Source: Neelides folsomi (Eukaryota > Arthropoda > Collembola > Neelipleona > Neelidae). From it: 64,000 nucleotides of DNA. The stretch covers positions 18,305 to 82,304 of the forward strand of contig JAQGBZ010000288.1 in NCBI GenBank assembly GCA_034687125.1, given 5' to 3'. The notes below the pieces were generated by a model, which worked only from the letters and a program-made list of their open reading frames with translations, was not told the DNA's origin and searched no databases. Shown piece after piece: positions 37,314-50,507 of this stretch (positions are counted from its first letter, which is position 1; the number at the start of each line of letters is the position of its first letter). The translations under genes and the position numbers were made by a program.

Positions 37314-40300
37314 TATTACAATATACATGTTAGCCATTCAATCTCACTCTCAAATCCATAATAATAAACTTTAAAACGTGGGAATTCAAGTGAACATTTC
37401 TCTGGAATTTTTGAAAAAAGTTAAAAGTTTCTCTGAAAAGTTAATTTGAAATTCTATTTAATTGGCTCAGGAAAAAAACTGTTTGCGTCTTGAGATAATT
37501 GATGAAACTTGATGATTTTCAAAACAATCAACTTAACATGATTTTCGTATTTGAAAGAGAATGGAAAAATAGGTCTGATAAGAAAGCTTGAATGGAATAC
37601 AAAGTATTCCTAAAATTTTAATAATAGTAGTAAAAGTTAATTGAGTGTTAATTAACTTTCTTCAACTTGGCAAACTTTATTATTTGGACCATTTTGTAAA
37701 TATGTTTTTATACTTAATGGGAGCTCATCGACAATAAGTTAGTTCATTTCAATAAAGTGAAATTTCCATGTTCCTTTTCTATCACTTCTGTTCCGTCTTA
37801 CACCAATCACTTCGCATTTTAAGGAATAAAAATGTAAAATAAATTGAGTCCCTCGATTTGGTATATTTAAAAAGTTCCCTCATTGTTTATATTTTTCTCT
37901 AGATATTATAATACTGTGAATGACTGACTTTAAATGTTCGTACTCAATTATACATTTACCCTAAAGTAAATAGATACAATTAGTGATTGTTTTGTGGTGG
38001 AATTTTATCCTTCGATTTAGATTTTATTTAACAATCTATAGTAGGTACACTATATGTATATTATATGTATTCAATTAAAAACCGTTAAAGTGAATATAAA
38101 AAATGAAGAATCAGGAGTGTCGGCGTATTTTTCCAATGACTCCTTCGTCTCCTTTAATTTATTGGTCATGATCGGAGCCGAAAAGAACTAGAATCCCTTC
38201 ATGGACGATCATTTGAATGGGTTAAATGGAATGTAATTAATCCATCCTAACTTATCATTTAACTCTAATGAAGTTAAATTTCTAATGTAACTATTTAACT
38301 TTTAGGTACTCATTCATTGTCGTTCAAAACTACCCATTCGTACAACTTTATAAACCCATTTAACTCTACAGTTGCTCTACCATGCCTCTAATTTTTGCAC
38401 AAATCAACTTGATACAACATGCATTAAATGTTCAGTTTCAATTGTTATATTAGTATTTATTTTAAAACATGCTAGTAGGATATATTTAATTAAAATTATG
38501 ATATTTACTTTCACATATGATGGGTAACAATTAGTTAACATGTTACTTATGAATACGTAATAGTTATAACAACATTAATAGAATAGCATCTTTTTGCATG
38601 CCGTCCATCATTCACATTGGTGAGTCTCGACTCTCAAGCTTCAAAGAGCTTTAAAGCTTAAATCAAAAACTTACAAGAGCTTAAACTTTTTATCAATCGG
38701 GCTTTATGTCACCCATAATTAAGTTCAATTCGAATAAGGAGGACATTTCCGAGTTTTGAGAAATCTCTTAATTTGTAAATAATACAAGTTAAAGATGGAA
38801 AATGGGAATAAAATTGCTCCAACTTTGGGTTATTTGATAAAGAATTCTGTGTTCAACACAGGTCGATATTTTAATGTTCTTCTGTTCGACACTTATAGCC
38901 TTTCTATTTACGATCTTTGAACCTGAGCCAGGAGGCTTTTACATTTTTAATTAATGTACGAATCACTTGTTCAACAAAAGGTGAATCTTTTCCTTTACAC
39001 AAATTCAATAAAGCTATTTGGCATCAGAATAAATATGTACATTACTTATGTGAGTATCGATTATTTTCTTGACTAGACTATCATATGGTATATAATAGTT
39101 AACATAGGATTGGTGGAAATATGTAATACAATCAATGTAAGATTTCAAAAATCTGTGGCTCCCGGTGAATATTAATTATAGATAACTAATCTTGTAATTG
39201 ATTGGATATATGGATAATACTTATTGAATATGTAAGAAGCTTGTATTTTATAATTAAAGTATTATACCTAAATAAAAATGTTAAATTTTATAATAAAACT
39301 TATATATATTTAGTTATACAGATAAGTGTAAAGTGTGTATAATAGGTTTGCTTACTTTAATATTGAATTTACAAATTACGTGTAAAACATGTGAAAATAA
39401 CAGTTTATGGAATTTAAAAACTGTACATTGGTAACATATCATATTTTATTTCAAATAAAATGCCAACGCTTGATAAAATAAAAGTAAATAATAAAAAGGA
39501 ATTATTAACTCTTAATAAGTATGATGATGCAAATAAGCACGTTTAAGTAAATAAGTCAATTTACAATTTTCAGTGGGAAATTCACATGAATAGGAATGTA
39601 TAATATAAAATTCAGTAATATTTAACTGGGTATGTATATAAATATGAAGTTAAATATTATTACTTATAAATAGTTACAAGAAAATCTTTCCTTGTTCGAA
39701 TTAATTACATAGTGAGTGAATGTAGGGATTAAATGGAATCAGTTGAAGCTTCAACGATCCCTTTTGGAGTGAGAAAAATACTCGTCCAAAGACATTTATC
39801 TTAACATTTTGAACATTTTTGTTAGAAATTAATTTGATTGTGGTTGTATTTATTTAATTAAGAATTTGAAACACCTCATGGCACCTTCAAGCCAAGACTC
39901 AATATGTCCCCTTAACATTCTTCAACTAAAGAGGAGAAATACTATTTGATATTAACTCTTACCTTTACAATACCATAGTGTCAATGCTCATTAAACTCGA
40001 AGTTAAAACACCTTAAGACTAGTAGGTTAACAAACACAATTCATATCAATTAATTAATATGGTATATCAGGGCTTTAATACTTATATAGAATTACAATAA
40101 ATACTATTACAATACAACAAATACAATTAGTACTTTTATGTTTACATATACTATTATGTAATTAGAATAAGTAATTACTCAATTTCAATATACTATAGCG
40201 CTAAATTTAGCGGATGTTTTAATTGAATTTGTAATTGGACAAATTCAAATCTTCCCTCTTAATAAATGGTTTAGTGAATGTGTAAAGCCAGTGTATGTTG

Positions 40301-40319
40301 AGATCATTTTAATATGAAT
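37314..40319. other. AT-rich intergenic stretch
   Basis: 3' flank of the diacylglycerol kinase gene and upstream spacer; no supported gene, RNA or repeat was recognised. Confidence 0.5.
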
Positions 40320-43300
40320 TTACTCAGCTTCTTCCTCTTCTTCATCTCCCTTCCTTTTGAAGATGGAAAAGAAGCTCTTGGGCTTCGCTTCTGGCGCCAT
40401 TAGCATCGGGACGCGATTCTTGTGAGATATGCGAATCTAAACAAAAGGATGCTAAAGAAAGTGGAATGGGAAATATTTGCTTACGGTTGACGGCGGTTGC
40501 ATCCAGGGCTCTCCGTCAATTTGCATTGGGAGCCGTTTCTTGGAGCGGATGACAACGGTGGAACATTGAGCCAACCGCTTGCCCGAAGCTCGCAATCCAG
40601 TTTTCACTTGACCCATGTGAAGACAATTCTCAAGCCCGATCACTTCAATCAATTTGTCCCCAATATCTGAATAATAGCAAGTTCATTAATTAGATTAAAT
40701 TAATTAGATTTCATTAATTATTTCGTTAATTAAATTTAATAAATTAAATCTGGCGAATAAATGATTTAATATGTAAAAATGAAACCTTGGACAGCAGTGG
40801 AGATGTCTGCATTGGATGCTTCCGACTCACCACGTTTGGTTCTCTTGTTGGCTCGTTTACGAGACAATTGATCTCCCCAGAGATTCGTCCCTCCATGTGT
40901 ATAAGGAATGTTGAGAATGGCCAAACCCTGAAGGGCCGGACCTTGGCTTAAATCAAGTGCCACCCCGTCGCACTATTAAAAAACCAATTATTTATCCTTT
41001 TCTAAACTAATTCCCTTACAAGTCGAAATTATACGTGAAACATAAGACATAATGTTAAACACATACATTAAGAGGAAATGGCCCTTTTATGCAAATTTTA
41101 TTTTAATCATTAAAAATTTTCCCTTTAATGTTAGTTGAATGGGCTATTTGAGGAATTGGTAAAATTATAATTTGTAATTTTCTTGATTGATTGTTCAAAA
41201 ACGTCATAGAGCTAAAGCCTTGTGGGCATTCAGAATTTGCCAAGATGTACAGAAGTATGTATTTATATGAGGAAAGTATGCAAATATTTGTTTAGGTATA
41301 CTTTTAGAGCATAGGAAGAAAGTTGGAAGAAAGAGCTGGGAGAAAATTGCACAAGATTTGCATTTTAAAAGTGAAAGTGGAGATTTAATGTTGGATGTGA
41401 TAAATGAACGGAGCACCTGGAAGAACTCGTTAAAAACTCACCTCAACCTCAATCTCTTGATGGAGATTTTTGCAAGAAGAGGCGAACTGCTCGGTCATTC
41501 CATACTCAAAATACCACATTTTGTTCCTCATCCGAGAGTTGAACTTGTGGGGATTTTTCTCTCGCTCCACGTGGAATTTGACACAGATGGCCGCGTCCTG
41601 CATGAAGCCATTGAAAAACCCATTTACCTCACAACTTTCCCACTCAATCCAACTCCCCAAATGAAATGAGTCCTACCACGCCAACGGAAAAGTAATTGTT
41701 GATGATGTTGAATGGGATGGGATCCCCAGGCTTGTCGTCGACCTCATCCTGGCTAATGTTGATCTCCCATCGGTCCATCATGACTTCGGTAGCTTTCTCG
41801 ATTTTCTATTTCAAACAGCCCCGGGGTTAACAAAAGGACCGAGGTTTAACCTCCGCTACCTCGAGAATCTTGTTGAGACTTTCGCCCTCATAACCGCCGC
41901 CCCATCGGAGACACCGAGCGAGATCATTCCCCGTTCCGAGCGGAATCACCCCAACGGTAGGAGGATGGGCAAATTGAATCTTGTCTACATTAGTAAATTT
42001 AAAGGTATAGCAAGGCCTTTTAGGTTAGGGTGGGTTAGGGTAATTTACCCATGGTGTCGAGTATCCAACCAACGGTTCCATCGCCGCCACAACAAATGAT
42101 TCTGAGTGACGGGACATCTTTGAACATTTGAAGAATGGCCCATGGATTTGTATGAGCAAGGTTGTAAACCTGGCGCGGATTGAGGATGTACTGAAACTTC
42201 CTCAACAGCCGCGGGCCTTGACGACCCCCACTTTTGGGGTTTATAAAGACTAGGAGCGGGCGAGTGTCCGGGAGAGGTGAGATCTGAAATGAAGTTGGTC
42301 CGGTGGCTCCAGGTGTGAACACCGTGGCGATATTTCCCCCTTCGGATGACGACCGTCGCTGTTGAAAAGAAATTAAGGGAAATCGGAGAAAGGGGAGGCT
42401 TACGCGGGAAGGACCGGCCACGGGTTCTTCTCTTCCCATGCTCGAATTGGCTCGACGATCTCTTGAGAAAGATCTCTGACGGTCAAGGATGACTGGACAG
42501 ATGCAAATGGGTGGGATGATGTGGCTTCGATGAGCTCCCAAAGTACATTCAGTTTTCACGCCAGACACACATTTAGTGTGGAGCTGCATATTTAAACCAA
42601 AAGTAAATCGGAAGTATGGGGATATCAATTAAAGAATTTACCGTCATGTGACACCATCGACAATGCTGACCAGACATTCCGCTGCCTGACTTGACCTTCT
42701 TCTTGCACTTGCTACACTTCCCATGGCAATTCCCCATGACCCAATGGTGATGCATGACCTGCTGTGCCTTCCGGGACTTGACATACGTTGCGATGCACGT
42801 GGCTGGATTCCGTTGAACACAACGTTCATGGACAGTGTATTTGCAAACTAAAAGGGGAGCGGGAAAAACTTATAAATATGAACAGACCATTATGGGAAAG
42901 TAAAGAAGGACCTAATGGGAATTGAGGAAATCAACTCTGAATTATTGCGCGACGGAGATGGGGGAAGGGAGGAAATAAAAAATAAATGGTCTCCGTTGCT
43001 AGACGTCATGAGGGCCCAATTGAGGAAGGTCAATGGAGGATTGGTTAAGATGGTCCTTACAAACACAGCAGAGGCCCTTCTTCCCCACACCCACGAGCAT
43101 GTTGAGGCAGAAGTTGCAGTAGGCGGATCTGTTGAAGTGCTTCAGCCTCCAAAAATGCGTCCCATCTTCCTTCACGTTCTGAAGAAACCAAAGTTTATGA
43201 CTATGATGAACATTATTGTCCACCGGAATCGATACTTTGGCTCTGGCCCATCATCTCCCGTCTTACTCCACTTTCCCCCGTATGTTCCTCAGACCATTCC

Positions 43301-46300
43301 GGATTCAAATCCGTCCCATCAACTTTTCTTTCTACATATCCGAATAACTGAGTTGTTCAACATTAAAAGATCTTTCTAACTCGGCTCCAGTGGGAGTCGA
43401 ATTGGATGTATTTTGGCCATAAACTACTCCATGCGGCCTTCTCTCCTCACCCATCAATTTCCTTAATGACAAGTGGATGAATGAATTTATTAAACCGGGC
43501 ATTGCGAGTCTTCCTCGGAAGTATCCATTTGGGGAGGGTGGCGATAAAGCCGGGAGCTTTCCCCCGGCCCATCCAGAGATTGAGCGATGAAGAGAGCGAC
43601 CGCATGAAACGACCCTTCCCACCTAATCGACTCCTTTCTCCAATTCCCCGGCCAAAATCCAGAGGAGATTTACGGCCAAGATTACATCCCTACTAAATGC
43701 CTCTGCTCGGGAAAACGTCAAAGGCCAAGGTCCGCCCTCAAATCCCCCATCCAAGTCCTCTTACACCATTACAGCCATCCCAAACCAAAGTACAAGTGGA
43801 TTATGATTTAAAAGAATGTGAACCTGATCAAGTCCGAGGAGAACGAGCAGTGGGATTGTAGTGAGTCCCCCGCGCTTCCATTCTTCGAGAGACACCGTCC
43901 CATCGGCGTCATAGTCAATCTCCAACATCATGTCTTGGAGGATCTGAAACAATGGCGTGATTTCCTCTGGGAACAACCCCGTGCCCAACTCACCGGCTTC
44001 AGCTCGCTCACGTCCCACCCAAGGTACTCGGCCACTTTCATCATTTGATTCACAATGTTGTCCAACTCCTATGGGGAAATATATCAAAATTCCAATTCTC
44101 GGTAGCTAACAACCTTACGAATGTGTCGAGCACGCCGTTTCCGTCTGTGTCATAGAGCCGGAACATGACTAGAGAAGGTTTTTTTAAAACAACCATCGAG
44201 ATACATTCCCATTTCTAATCCCCCAAACGTATTTCAATTTTTCAATGCATAGTAATAAAATAATTAAATACATTCGAGCTTGTCTTCGGGGCGACCACCT
44301 TCCAAGAGGGAAAGGTAGCAGATGATTTCCTTAAGAGAGATCCGAATCCCAGAGATGTCAACAGGCGGCTCACGTCCTTTCTCCGCAGATCCTCCAGCAG
44401 ATCCCCCGCCATGATCTTTGCGCTTCGCTGTAGGAAAGACGAAAAAGTATCCTTTCCCATTCCTACAAACATTCCACGAAATGTGGGCGAAATCGGGGAT
44501 ACCAAAAGTGTAAGCCCGAGACCGAGACCATTGGGACTTCCCAGCTTCATACATACAGTACATGCTGTACTTCTATCTACATAATACTTTTTCATATATT
44601 TATCTGACTTCTAATTCCCAATGCCAAAAACCGTAACATTATTACAAAGCCAATTTCGCAATTTTAAAAACATAACTATACATACACCTGTATAGATAAA
44701 ATTTGATATAATTTTCGATTCACCTGCATGTTCCATGTAAATCCAGTCATTCATATAAGCTCATATTAAATTTAATCCTATGTGGGAACATTCCTAAATT
44801 CCCAATTAGAAGGTGTCTAGGGGGAAGCGGAGAAAGACCACATTGAAGAAATTGCAGAGGAGCTGTGGGTTTGGTAACGGAAGGGGAAAAGCGAACTTCT
44901 CATGTTTGATACCCTCGTGTTGGGGGAATTCCTGGCTGGTTTGCGATCCGAAGGAATGCAGCTCATCTTCCGACCCTGAAGCAGAATGTTTGAGATTCGG
45001 AGAGGCATTGGCGGAGTCGGCGGGGAACTCGGAGCTCCTTGAGCCTGTTGCCGTAAATGTGAGAGAATCTCGCCATGTTGTCATTGGGATTGAATGGGAC
45101 CATTAGGAGTAAATGGAAGTTCCTCATGTTGATGAGGCTAATGAGGGGGCAGGGGCTTCCTATTGTGCCCCCTAACGACGTGGACTAATGGATTCAGAGG
45201 GAGACATCCATTACCGCCCCATGGAAAGATCTCGGAATAAAGTGAGGCTTTCCCTCATCACCTCGTCCTCAATTACGACCTCGATCTCTCAAAAATGGGG
45301 GAATGTGGGCGAGATGGTCACAATTATTCATCCCGCAGAGAAAACAACTTGGTATGCAAGGAGCGTAATTGGAGGGAGAGTAATTAGAGGATTTTTAAAG
45401 GAATGTGTGAAATGGTTGTAAGCTCCAAGTGACAGGAAGGAGAGACATATATAACTCAAACGTGACTGAGATTAAACGGGATTTGTTATTACGGGACCAT
45501 CCGGACCACTCGGAGTAGTGGAGAAAGTAATAGAATTAATTATTTAAGACAACGCAACTCCTTCAAAGATTAAAAGGAGATTTTTGTGGAGAATTGGGAG
45601 TCTGGATCTGATACGTAGACCCATGAGGACATAACTAACAATTTCCCCTACATTGTGGTTGGAGCAGAAGAGAAGCCCTCCATGACTCCCACATTCCGGC
45701 TTCTCAAAAATACATCTAATCCAATTGAACCTCAAGGGCTCGCTAGTTAGGATTAGTCCGCCTTTTTTTATATCTATAGCCCCTGAGCGTGTTTCTCAAG
45801 GGGAAAGATATCGGAGGTCCATAAAACAGACCGCGACAAAGAGAGTTGATATAAAGGAACCAATTGAGTTTTTCTTCCAAATGTGGATTGAATAGATTTT
45901 AAATGGAGTTTGCCCATCGGCCCCGTAATTGCTCTTTACTTAAAGAAAGAAGTTAAAGAAGGAAGAATGAACACATGTACTTTCTCTTCACATCCAAATC
46001 ATCCAATCTTGGGTTCAAAAACAGAAACGGAGTGAAAAATTGTAAACATTTCCCCCAACTTCCCCCCTCGCTCGACATGAACCCATTTACATAACTTGTT
46101 TTGGCATTAGCTCATAATGGAACCGTTGGAATCTTCCCATTGACCAGATTCTTCCCAATGAGAAGAAAGGCCTATTTATCTGTGAGATCTCATCAACTTT
46201 CTCGACTTATCCATGCATGAAGTTTGAACTCAATTTGAATCTGAACCTATTTGAATGCTTAATGCACATTTTTCTTTCTTTTGCAACAAATTGGAGATTA

Positions 46301-49300
46301 TACTTCCCATCCTCCTCATGCATAGCACTTATATCACTTGCGTTCCTTTTACTACCAAATTTACATTTCTTATCTCCTTTGTGCCAACTCATGTTTATCT
46401 CACTGGCAGCCCAAATCTTTCCCTTAAATAATGAATCCAAACCAGTGCTCAATCCGGCATTGCCGGATGCCGGATGATGCTGAAGTCGGCAAATAGCTAA
46501 CTAAAAATTGTCCTATACTTTCCTTTCCATGAGACAATATTCGAATATCTTATTAAATAAATTAAATTAAAACGAATGGATTTAAACGAACGAGTTTTTA
46601 AATTTTAATTTGCCAAATGTGAGATTAAGATTTAATCACACAATTAGCAAGGTTTACCGGTTTGACTCAGTCTAACGATATTACTCGACATAAAGAATTA
46701 ATGATATCCATCTCGGAGTAATTATCTAGATATTGTATTTATGTTTTATTTATTATTTATTAAGCTATTCCACTGATTTTTGATGAGAGAAATATATTTA
46801 CACTCATTGATCAGTAATTAGGTTCATATGTAATATATGTCTCTAATCCCCAATCCGGTATCTATCCGGCAATGCCGGATGAAATTTCCAATCCGGCTGC
46901 CGGGTGGAGAGCACTGATCCAAACTAATGATTTTAAATCCAATGTTCGGAGGGGGTAATAAGAAGGTAAGTGAAAATCCTGTGGGGGCCATCGTGTTCAT
47001 AATAATGGGATTTTCAGAATCGCCGTGATGAACGCGTTTTTGAGAAATCTTTCCCATGGACTCTACGAGCCCATCAATCACTTTCCATTTCTTGAGTAGA
47101 GGAGAAAATGGGAGTTTTTTACCTGTGCGGGAGCGCAAAGTCCCAGAACCACGCCGATGGCTCATTCTGAAGCGATGGAGACGCTGACGAAGTTTGGTCA
47201 CAACGCTCCGCTTCTTTAAACTCTTCCTCGAAGACTTTGACGAGGACGAGGAGTTGCTGCTCGTCAAACTCCCTTGAGATCCGTCAACCTTTGGAGAGGT
47301 CCGAGGACTCGGGTTTTTCGGTCCTGGGGATCCCCCTGACACTTCACCATCATCCTTTAAAATTTCAATCTCAACTTAGGTAAAAGGATCAGTTACTTTA
47401 TTTATGCTATGCAAATGTAATAAAAAACGTGTTGAGTTTGTTCAAATATTTTGTTGAGGAAAGTTTAAAAGTAATTTGGAAACACTCTTTGTCTGGCTCG
47501 TGATGTTACAAGGTTTTTATTCAAACTCAACTATTTTCATTTGACATAATTTGTAAGAGGAAAGAGGGGGGTTTCTAATTCTAATAAGTTTTTATAATTG
47601 AGAAAAGTGATTGAATGGGATGTAATTAATGTGTAGTGTAGAACTCCACTTCTTGCCAGACTCCCAACAAAATTAATCAATTGGGAATAATGGAATAGGA
47701 AAATATCTTTATATAACTTCATTGGATATATAAAACACCAGGAACATAATACAAATAATAGTGCCCTATGTGTAGTTCGTAATTCGACTAGAAAAACTTC
47801 AATAAATATTACATATATGCCTCCCATTGCCCAATAAAAGTAATTATTTAATTATTTACCAAAGCTCGAAACCATTGAAAAAAGTGTTAATTTCCATCAT
47901 GGGAGAAATCCCGTGACACAATGGTCTATTTATTTTAATGAGTAAAGTGATCGGGGATTGACCTTTGAATTTTTCTCTTCGTTTCCCGACCCTGAGGTTT
48001 GAGGGGACGAGGGCGGCTGGGCTGGCTTTTTGACAAAGGAGAGGAACAGGTGGCGACAGAGCTCATCCGGAGTCTCGACCTCGAGGAAAGTATTGACGAA
48101 GAGCCGGAACCCTTCGTAATCGATGTCCTGAAACAAAACAAGTCGTCATCTCCGAGACTCCTTTTTTAATTTCTTTAGACCTGGGCCCTCCAGGCATCTA
48201 ATCCGATGTAGTGAGAGAAAGCAAAGTTCTAAATGCGTCATTCGGGATTTAAGGAGGACGAGTCTTTGGGCCTATTCCCTCTCCCCCCATTTTAAATATT
48301 CAACGTCGGTCCTTTTCTCACATTCAAAAGAGATCTCTCCACACTGCGTGAGAAAATACCTTCTTCACTTCACTACACCTTATAAAAGAGGATGTGAGCT
48401 CCCGTCAGAGAGAGAATCAATTTGTAAAATATTAACTTTCTACCATTAAATGGTAAAGTTCAAATTCGTAATTGATCATTCATTCATAGGGAACGGAGGG
48501 AAATGGCTCATTGTCACAAAACGGCAATTTGCTCTTTGGCAGGAGATGGAGGTTGTGCATACATTAAACAAACGCTAAACGTAGTTATGATACTTATATT
48601 TATAAATTGTGTACTCTGCTAAATATTTTAAGTATATGCGTATTAACATAAAAGGATTCCATTAGGAAAGAATAACATGAATGCGTAACAGAAACCTCCA
48701 CTTCCCCGAAGGATAAGAGGAATAACAATTTTAGTCAGTTTATAATATTACACACGGAATAGGAACAGGATTTGAGATCATGACAGAGACAATGAGATAT
48801 ATCTCGCCGATGCTTTGCGAACCCGCGCATAATAAAATGTGTGCAAACTCCATTTTCCTCCCAAATGTATCTCTTATTATGAAAATCCACACAATTGGAA
48901 AACATTGAACTGACTCCAAGTGTAAGCGCCCGAAAGTAGCTCAAAAGGAAAAAAGGAAGTTTGAAGCAATTGGAGGAAACGGATAGGGAGATCCCGCTAC
49001 TTGAATTTTCAGCTAATGGGCTCCTTTAATAGCCAATTATCCATTGTAAACACTGTTCTTTTAACCATTCCGAGATTTGTGGACCGAGTAATGGCTTTTG
49101 TCTTCTACAATTATAAGAAAATCACCCACAAAATTTCTTATTTATTTCAACCTTCAACATTTCAAAATCAAAATGTGATTCCTCATCCGTTCATAAATTA
49201 GCCAAAGAAATTCGACATTCCCTTCTTTGCTTTCAACTACATTTATATATAATATATATTATTATCGGTAATTGGATATTTATTATTATTATTATATAAT

Positions 49301-50507
49301 AATAATATTTCCTAACATGCTTAAATTCATTTCAAAGAAAAAAGTGACGCAGTTGTAAGTCAATTAAGGAATACATGAATGAATGAATCTTGGCAAAATA
49401 AAGAAGGAGCATGGTCCAACGAGTTATAACATGTATTTAAGATATTTAACAAAGGCAGGCATGTAATAGGGAGATATTTGTTATTGTATGCTCGTGGTCG
49501 GAATTGGGAATGTTTAAATAAACGAAGGCGCTTACCCCGTCAGGATTGAATTTGGTTCCATGAGCGGCGATGAGTTCCTCGAGAACGTCCTTTAACTTCT
49601 TATTGGAATCTGCGGTAAAAATTGGCCAGATGTTAGGAGGAGCGGGTAATTTGCCCAAGTTGTGCTCATTGTCTCTACCCATGTTGAATGGAAAGGTGCA
49701 AGTGGCGATTCCATCATTTAGAACCCATACATTTACAAAGAGGATTCCCACAATTCCTTTAGCCGGACCCGTGTGAGATATTAATAGGGAAATCCCATCG
49801 GGCTAGTTTTTTATTCACCCCACCTGCCCCACTGCCCCAAATTTAATATTCATATTTCATTGTTTCCACACCTATTGAATCAAGTTTATAGCTCTTAATT
49901 ATCTCCTAATTTCAAAACCACAATAATGAACCAAAGAGGTAAATAAGAGATAAGGAAACGGTTGTAAATAATACGCACAAACCCACCATGATAAAATTCC
50001 TATGCTATGGTCAAATGATCATAAAAAATGACCATCACAAAATTATCCTTCCCCTGTAAATAAATAATCTCAAATATTTTATGTAAATGTATAAAAATTA
50101 ATATGAATCAAATAATCCATTCAATAAATAAAGATGCTTATATTTAAAATTAAAATTAAAATTCCAAGTAATTACCATGACAAATAATGATAAATGATAA
50201 TTTTATAAAAGAAACGAGATTGATTGGGCTGATAAAAGTAATATATTTCCACTTGGCCATACTGATAAGGGAAGGTAAGAAGATATTCTTCATATACATA
50301 CTTATGTAAGTAATGTAAGATAGTGGATCGGACATGTGAAGGTGTTGGTGGGGCGAAAAGAGAAAAGTTCTCACCCTGGGCCAACTCTTGAAGTTGTTGG
50401 AACTCATTCGGAGAAAGCTTTTCCCAGCGTAGGTTCTTTGTCTCTTCGGCTGGTCGAGGATGTCGGTGGTGGCATTGGGCCCGGCTCTTATGCATCTTCT
50501 TGTGCAT
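40320..50507 (-). CDS. Dgk: Type I diacylglycerol kinase (calcium-regulated, beta/gamma-like)
   Basis: Converts diacylglycerol to phosphatidic acid at membranes. Eighteen exons (50507-50375, 49609-49536, 48127-47963, 47354-47123, 44427-44272, 44168-44119, 44068-43994, 43943-43824, 43178-43061, 42847-42642, 42583-42404, 42358-42049, 41984-41860, 41805-41677, 41597-41442, 40972-40786, 40666-40485, 40436-40320) give 904 residues with all phases matching. Order: recoverin-homology N-terminus (about 30-124, [14 protein letters not shown]); Ser/Arg-rich linker (125-230); [20 protein letters not shown]; two EF-hands ([12 protein letters not shown] at 261-272 and [12 protein letters not shown] near 305); two C1 zinc fingers (335-460, [17 protein letters not shown] and HHHWVMGNC); catalytic domain with [11 protein letters not shown] and GGDGT (594-598) plus [22 protein letters not shown]; accessory domain to [10 protein letters not shown]. 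An in-frame TGA precedes the ATG at 50507. Weak donors GTTCAC, GTTTCA and GTCAAT occur. Acidic C-terminus EEEEEAE is short for the family. Confidence 0.96.
42018..42041. repeat. Degenerate TTAGG telomere-like tract
   Basis: Plus strand reads TTTTAGGTTAGGGTGGGTTAGG, a few imperfect TTAGG units inside a diacylglycerol kinase intron. TTAGG is the usual arthropod telomere unit. Confidence 0.4.
44428..47122 (-). other. 2.7-kb intron of the diacylglycerol kinase gene
   Basis: Separates the Ser/Arg-rich linker exon from the exon leading into the EF-hands. It holds a GC-richer block at about 44810-45480 with open frames on both strands but no domain or phase-compatible splice pair, and the hAT-type MITE at 46443-46914. 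Confidence 0.55.
46443..46914. mobile_element. 472-bp hAT-type MITE with 8-bp target-site duplication
   Basis: Element starts CAGTGCTC and ends GAGCACTG. ATCCAAAC flanks both sides exactly (46435-46442 and 46915-46922). Subterminal CCGGCATTGCCGGAT and related CCGG palindromes occur at both ends in inverted arrangement. An 8-bp duplication with CAGTG termini is the hAT signature. No transposase frame. Inserted in a diacylglycerol kinase intron. Confidence 0.85.
48380..48388 (+). promoter_or_regulatory. Isolated plus-strand TATA-like motif inside a Dgk intron
   Basis: TTATAAAAG in a GC-richer context, followed about 25 bases on by CGTCAGAG, an initiator-like word. The only plus-strand frame nearby is 42 codons from ATG 48451 ([19 protein letters not shown] at its start) with no known domain. 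A nested gene is possible but unsupported. Confidence 0.2.
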
